From NCBI GenBank assembly GCA_937958985.1, contig CALGLV010000006.1:206563-270562 (forward strand): DNA of 64,000 nucleotides. The letters are read 5' to 3'. The notes beneath the pieces are model-generated. The model saw only the letters and a list, made by a program, of their open reading frames with translations. It was not told the origin of the DNA and ran no database searches. Source of the stretch: an uncultured Aquimarina sp. GTDB taxonomy: Bacteria > Bacteroidota > Bacteroidia > Flavobacteriales > Flavobacteriaceae. Below, piece by piece: positions 62,825-64,000 of this stretch. A program made the position numbers and the translations under genes. Within the stretch, counting starts at the first letter, position 1; each line of letters starts with the position of its first letter.

Positions 62825-63841
62825 ATGATTAAACTTACTATTGTAAATAGGTTAAAATTGGTATTAGCATCTACAGCTATACTATTAGGTGCTGGTGAAA
62901 TCACTGCACAAGAAGATTGCGGAAAAATTGGAGGAGTAACAGTACAAAGTCCTAGAGGACGAACAGTATACGAAATGTGGCAGGATAGAGGTGATACTTG
63001 TTTTACTCCACATGATTGGGATGTATCGGGTAAATGGAATAATGTAGGAAATACCCTTGTTAGAGAATCTTTAAGAAGAGTAGTAGATAGAAACGGTAGA
63101 GTAATACAACAACCTACTAGAAATACTCGAATTGACTATAAAATTAAAGTTAATAGCTGGGCAGGAAATACATACCATGGTGCTTACGGATGGTGGAGTA
63201 AAGACGGTGCTGGTGTTGACGATGTAGTAGAATGGTATGTGGTTGATTCTTACATAAATATTAACAATCCTACATACGGTATGACAAAAGTTGGTCAACC
63301 TTATACTTTAGGAAGAGCTTCTTACCAAATTTATGTTCGAAACATGGTAAACGCACCATCGGTTTGGGCTGATAGCGATAATTTTACACAAATTAAATGT
63401 GTTAGAACTACCTCTAAAAGTAGAACTGCAAGCGGTGGTATGCACTTGAGAGCGCACTTTAACAAAATTAGAGATATTGCCAATATTAGAGATAAAACTC
63501 TCTATGAAATTTCATACAAAATTGAAGGTTTTGGAAGTACTAGTAAAGCGAATTTTAGATTAAATGCAACTTTTACACAACTTAAAGATCTTGACGAAGC
63601 CGCAGCTGAAGCAGCAATAACTGTTTCTCCAAACCCTACTAAAGGAGCTTTTGAGGTAACTACAAACTCTGAAGACGCTACAATTCAAGTATTCGATATT
63701 AGTGGTCGATTAGTTACTGAATTAGAAAGCAGTGAGTCTATTGCTACCCTAAACGAGTCTGGCGAATTAGCAGCAGGGATGTATATTGTTTCTGTAACTA
63801 GTAACGGATCTACAACAAGTGAAAAGTTAGTGGTACAATAA
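62825..63841 (+). CDS. Secreted GH11-type xylanase 2 with T9SS sorting domain
   Basis: The 338-residue protein is a close paralogue of the preceding gene, with the same order: signal peptide (ending ITAQ), GH11-like domain with Glu136 (VVEWYVVDSY) and Glu234 (YKIEGFGS), and a T9SS type A domain (VSPNPTKGAFEV ... LVVQ). Differences are concentrated in surface segments: RRVVDRNGRVIQQPT, INNPTY, and loss of the CDTC loop (GFGSTSKANF), which may alter stability or the active-site cleft. Promoter and leader are also duplicated. A terminator follows. Confidence 0.78.
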   Translation: MIKLTIVNRLKLVLASTAILLGAGEITAQEDCGKIGGVTVQSPRGRTVYEMWQDRGDTCFTPHDWDVSGKWNNVGNTLVRESLRRVVDRNGRVIQQPTRNTRIDYKIKVNSWAGNTYHGAYGWWSKDGAGVDDVVEWYVVDSYININNPTYGMTKVGQPYTLGRASYQIYVRNMVNAPSVWADSDNFTQIKCVRTTSKSRTASGGMHLRAHFNKIRDIANIRDKTLYEISYKIEGFGSTSKANFRLNATFTQLKDLDEAAAEAAITVSPNPTKGAFEVTTNSEDATIQVFDISGRLVTELESSESIATLNESGELAAGMYIVSVTSNGSTTSEKLVVQ

Positions 63842-63900
63842 TCACAAAAAATATTTTATTAAGACACTATCCTAAAAAGTGTGTAAATAAAAAATAACTT

Positions 63901-63941
63901 GGGTTTGACTTTATTTAATAATTAGAGTTGAACCCTTTTTT
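63901..63941 (+). terminator. Rho-independent terminator of GH11 gene 2
   Basis: GGGTTTGACT and AGTTGAACCC form a 10 bp stem as RNA (two G-U pairs) with a 15-base loop, followed by TTTTTTC. It is about 60 bp after the stop. Confidence 0.7.
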
Positions 63942-63967
63942 CATATATAATTAAAAACTGATTAAGT

Positions 63968-64000
63968 ATGACACCCCAGTTTCTAACTGGCATAGACCAT
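63968..64000 (+). CDS. Possible start of a further gene, cut by window edge
   Basis: ATG at 63968 opens a frame of 11 codons (MTPQFLTGIDH) to the right edge. Nothing more can be said; it lies beyond the terminator and a possible mobile-element end. Confidence 0.25.
   Translation, partial: MTPQFLTGIDH

Noticed and set aside
61232-63841. The two GH11 genes as an assembly artefact
   Set aside because: They differ at many codons and in loop lengths, so they are real paralogues.
1-64000. CRISPR array, phage, defence island, tRNA or rRNA
   Set aside because: No regularly spaced repeats, integrase, structural phage genes or RNA-gene signatures were seen on either strand.

Overview
The window is a chromosomal segment of an AT-rich Bacteroidota genome, almost certainly a marine member of the Flavobacteriaceae. 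The evidence is a TonB-dependent receptor with a CarboxypepD_reg-like domain, type IX secretion (T9SS) C-terminal signals, a PorW/SprE-type T9SS lipoprotein, a split F-type ATP synthase locus without beta and epsilon genes, DUF5689, DUF4292 and DUF3108 proteins, TANNTTTG promoter -7 elements, and almost no dependence on Shine-Dalgarno sequences. No tRNA, rRNA, CRISPR array, prophage or complete insertion sequence was found.  Layout: 1-4470 holds a lipoprotein (cut by the window edge), a TonB receptor and a divergent secreted endonuclease/phosphatase, probably a nutrient (nucleic acid or phosphate) acquisition set. 4450-7530 holds a small secreted protein, a GH86-type agarase/porphyranase and a membrane protein. 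7590-12250 is an operon DUF3108 - tryptophan 2,3-dioxygenase - M23 peptidase - pgi, closed by a strong terminator. 12330-16400 carries a patatin-barrel protein and uvrC. 16530-19800 is a plus-strand group: retropepsin-like protease, RimK, aspartoacylase-like M14 protein, 5-formyl-THF cyclo-ligase and a response regulator. 19820-27700 is a long minus-strand envelope operon (EnvC-like, DUF4292, TPR, nucleotidyltransferase, dut, flippase) followed upstream by a BamA/TamA-like barrel. 27880-30880 is a FAD oxidoreductase plus a membrane 4Fe-4S protein. 31000-35360 is gcvPTH. 36200-45180 is porW/sprE - bactofilin - atpZ - small membrane protein - atpBEFHAG. 45380-49500 holds a PaaE-like reductase, a PurF-like amidotransferase and a PfkB kinase. 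49800-52900 holds an enoyl-CoA hydratase, two unlisted ~35-residue membrane peptides, queD, a structured flavobacterial-type repeat and lpxH. 53060-58080 holds a haloalkane-dehalogenase-like lipoprotein, a cysteine-bearing Crp/Fnr regulator, a B12/radical SAM protein and a split YeeE/YedE transporter. 58115-63841 is glycan-degrading: a GH10 xylanase, then, after small genes and an orphan ABC ATPase, two tandem GH11 xylanases with T9SS signals.  The combination of a GH86 enzyme with GH10 and GH11 xylanases suggests growth on red-algal (agar/porphyran and xylan) or other plant-like polysaccharides, with cargo exported by the T9SS to which PorW/SprE belongs. The points most worth following are: the duplicated GH11 genes, which share a promoter and a leader palindrome; the twin small membrane peptides translationally linked to queD; mutually exclusive RNA hairpins between atpE and atpF; the structured repeat before lpxH; and the Crp regulator with a C-x5-CC motif close to sulfur transporters.
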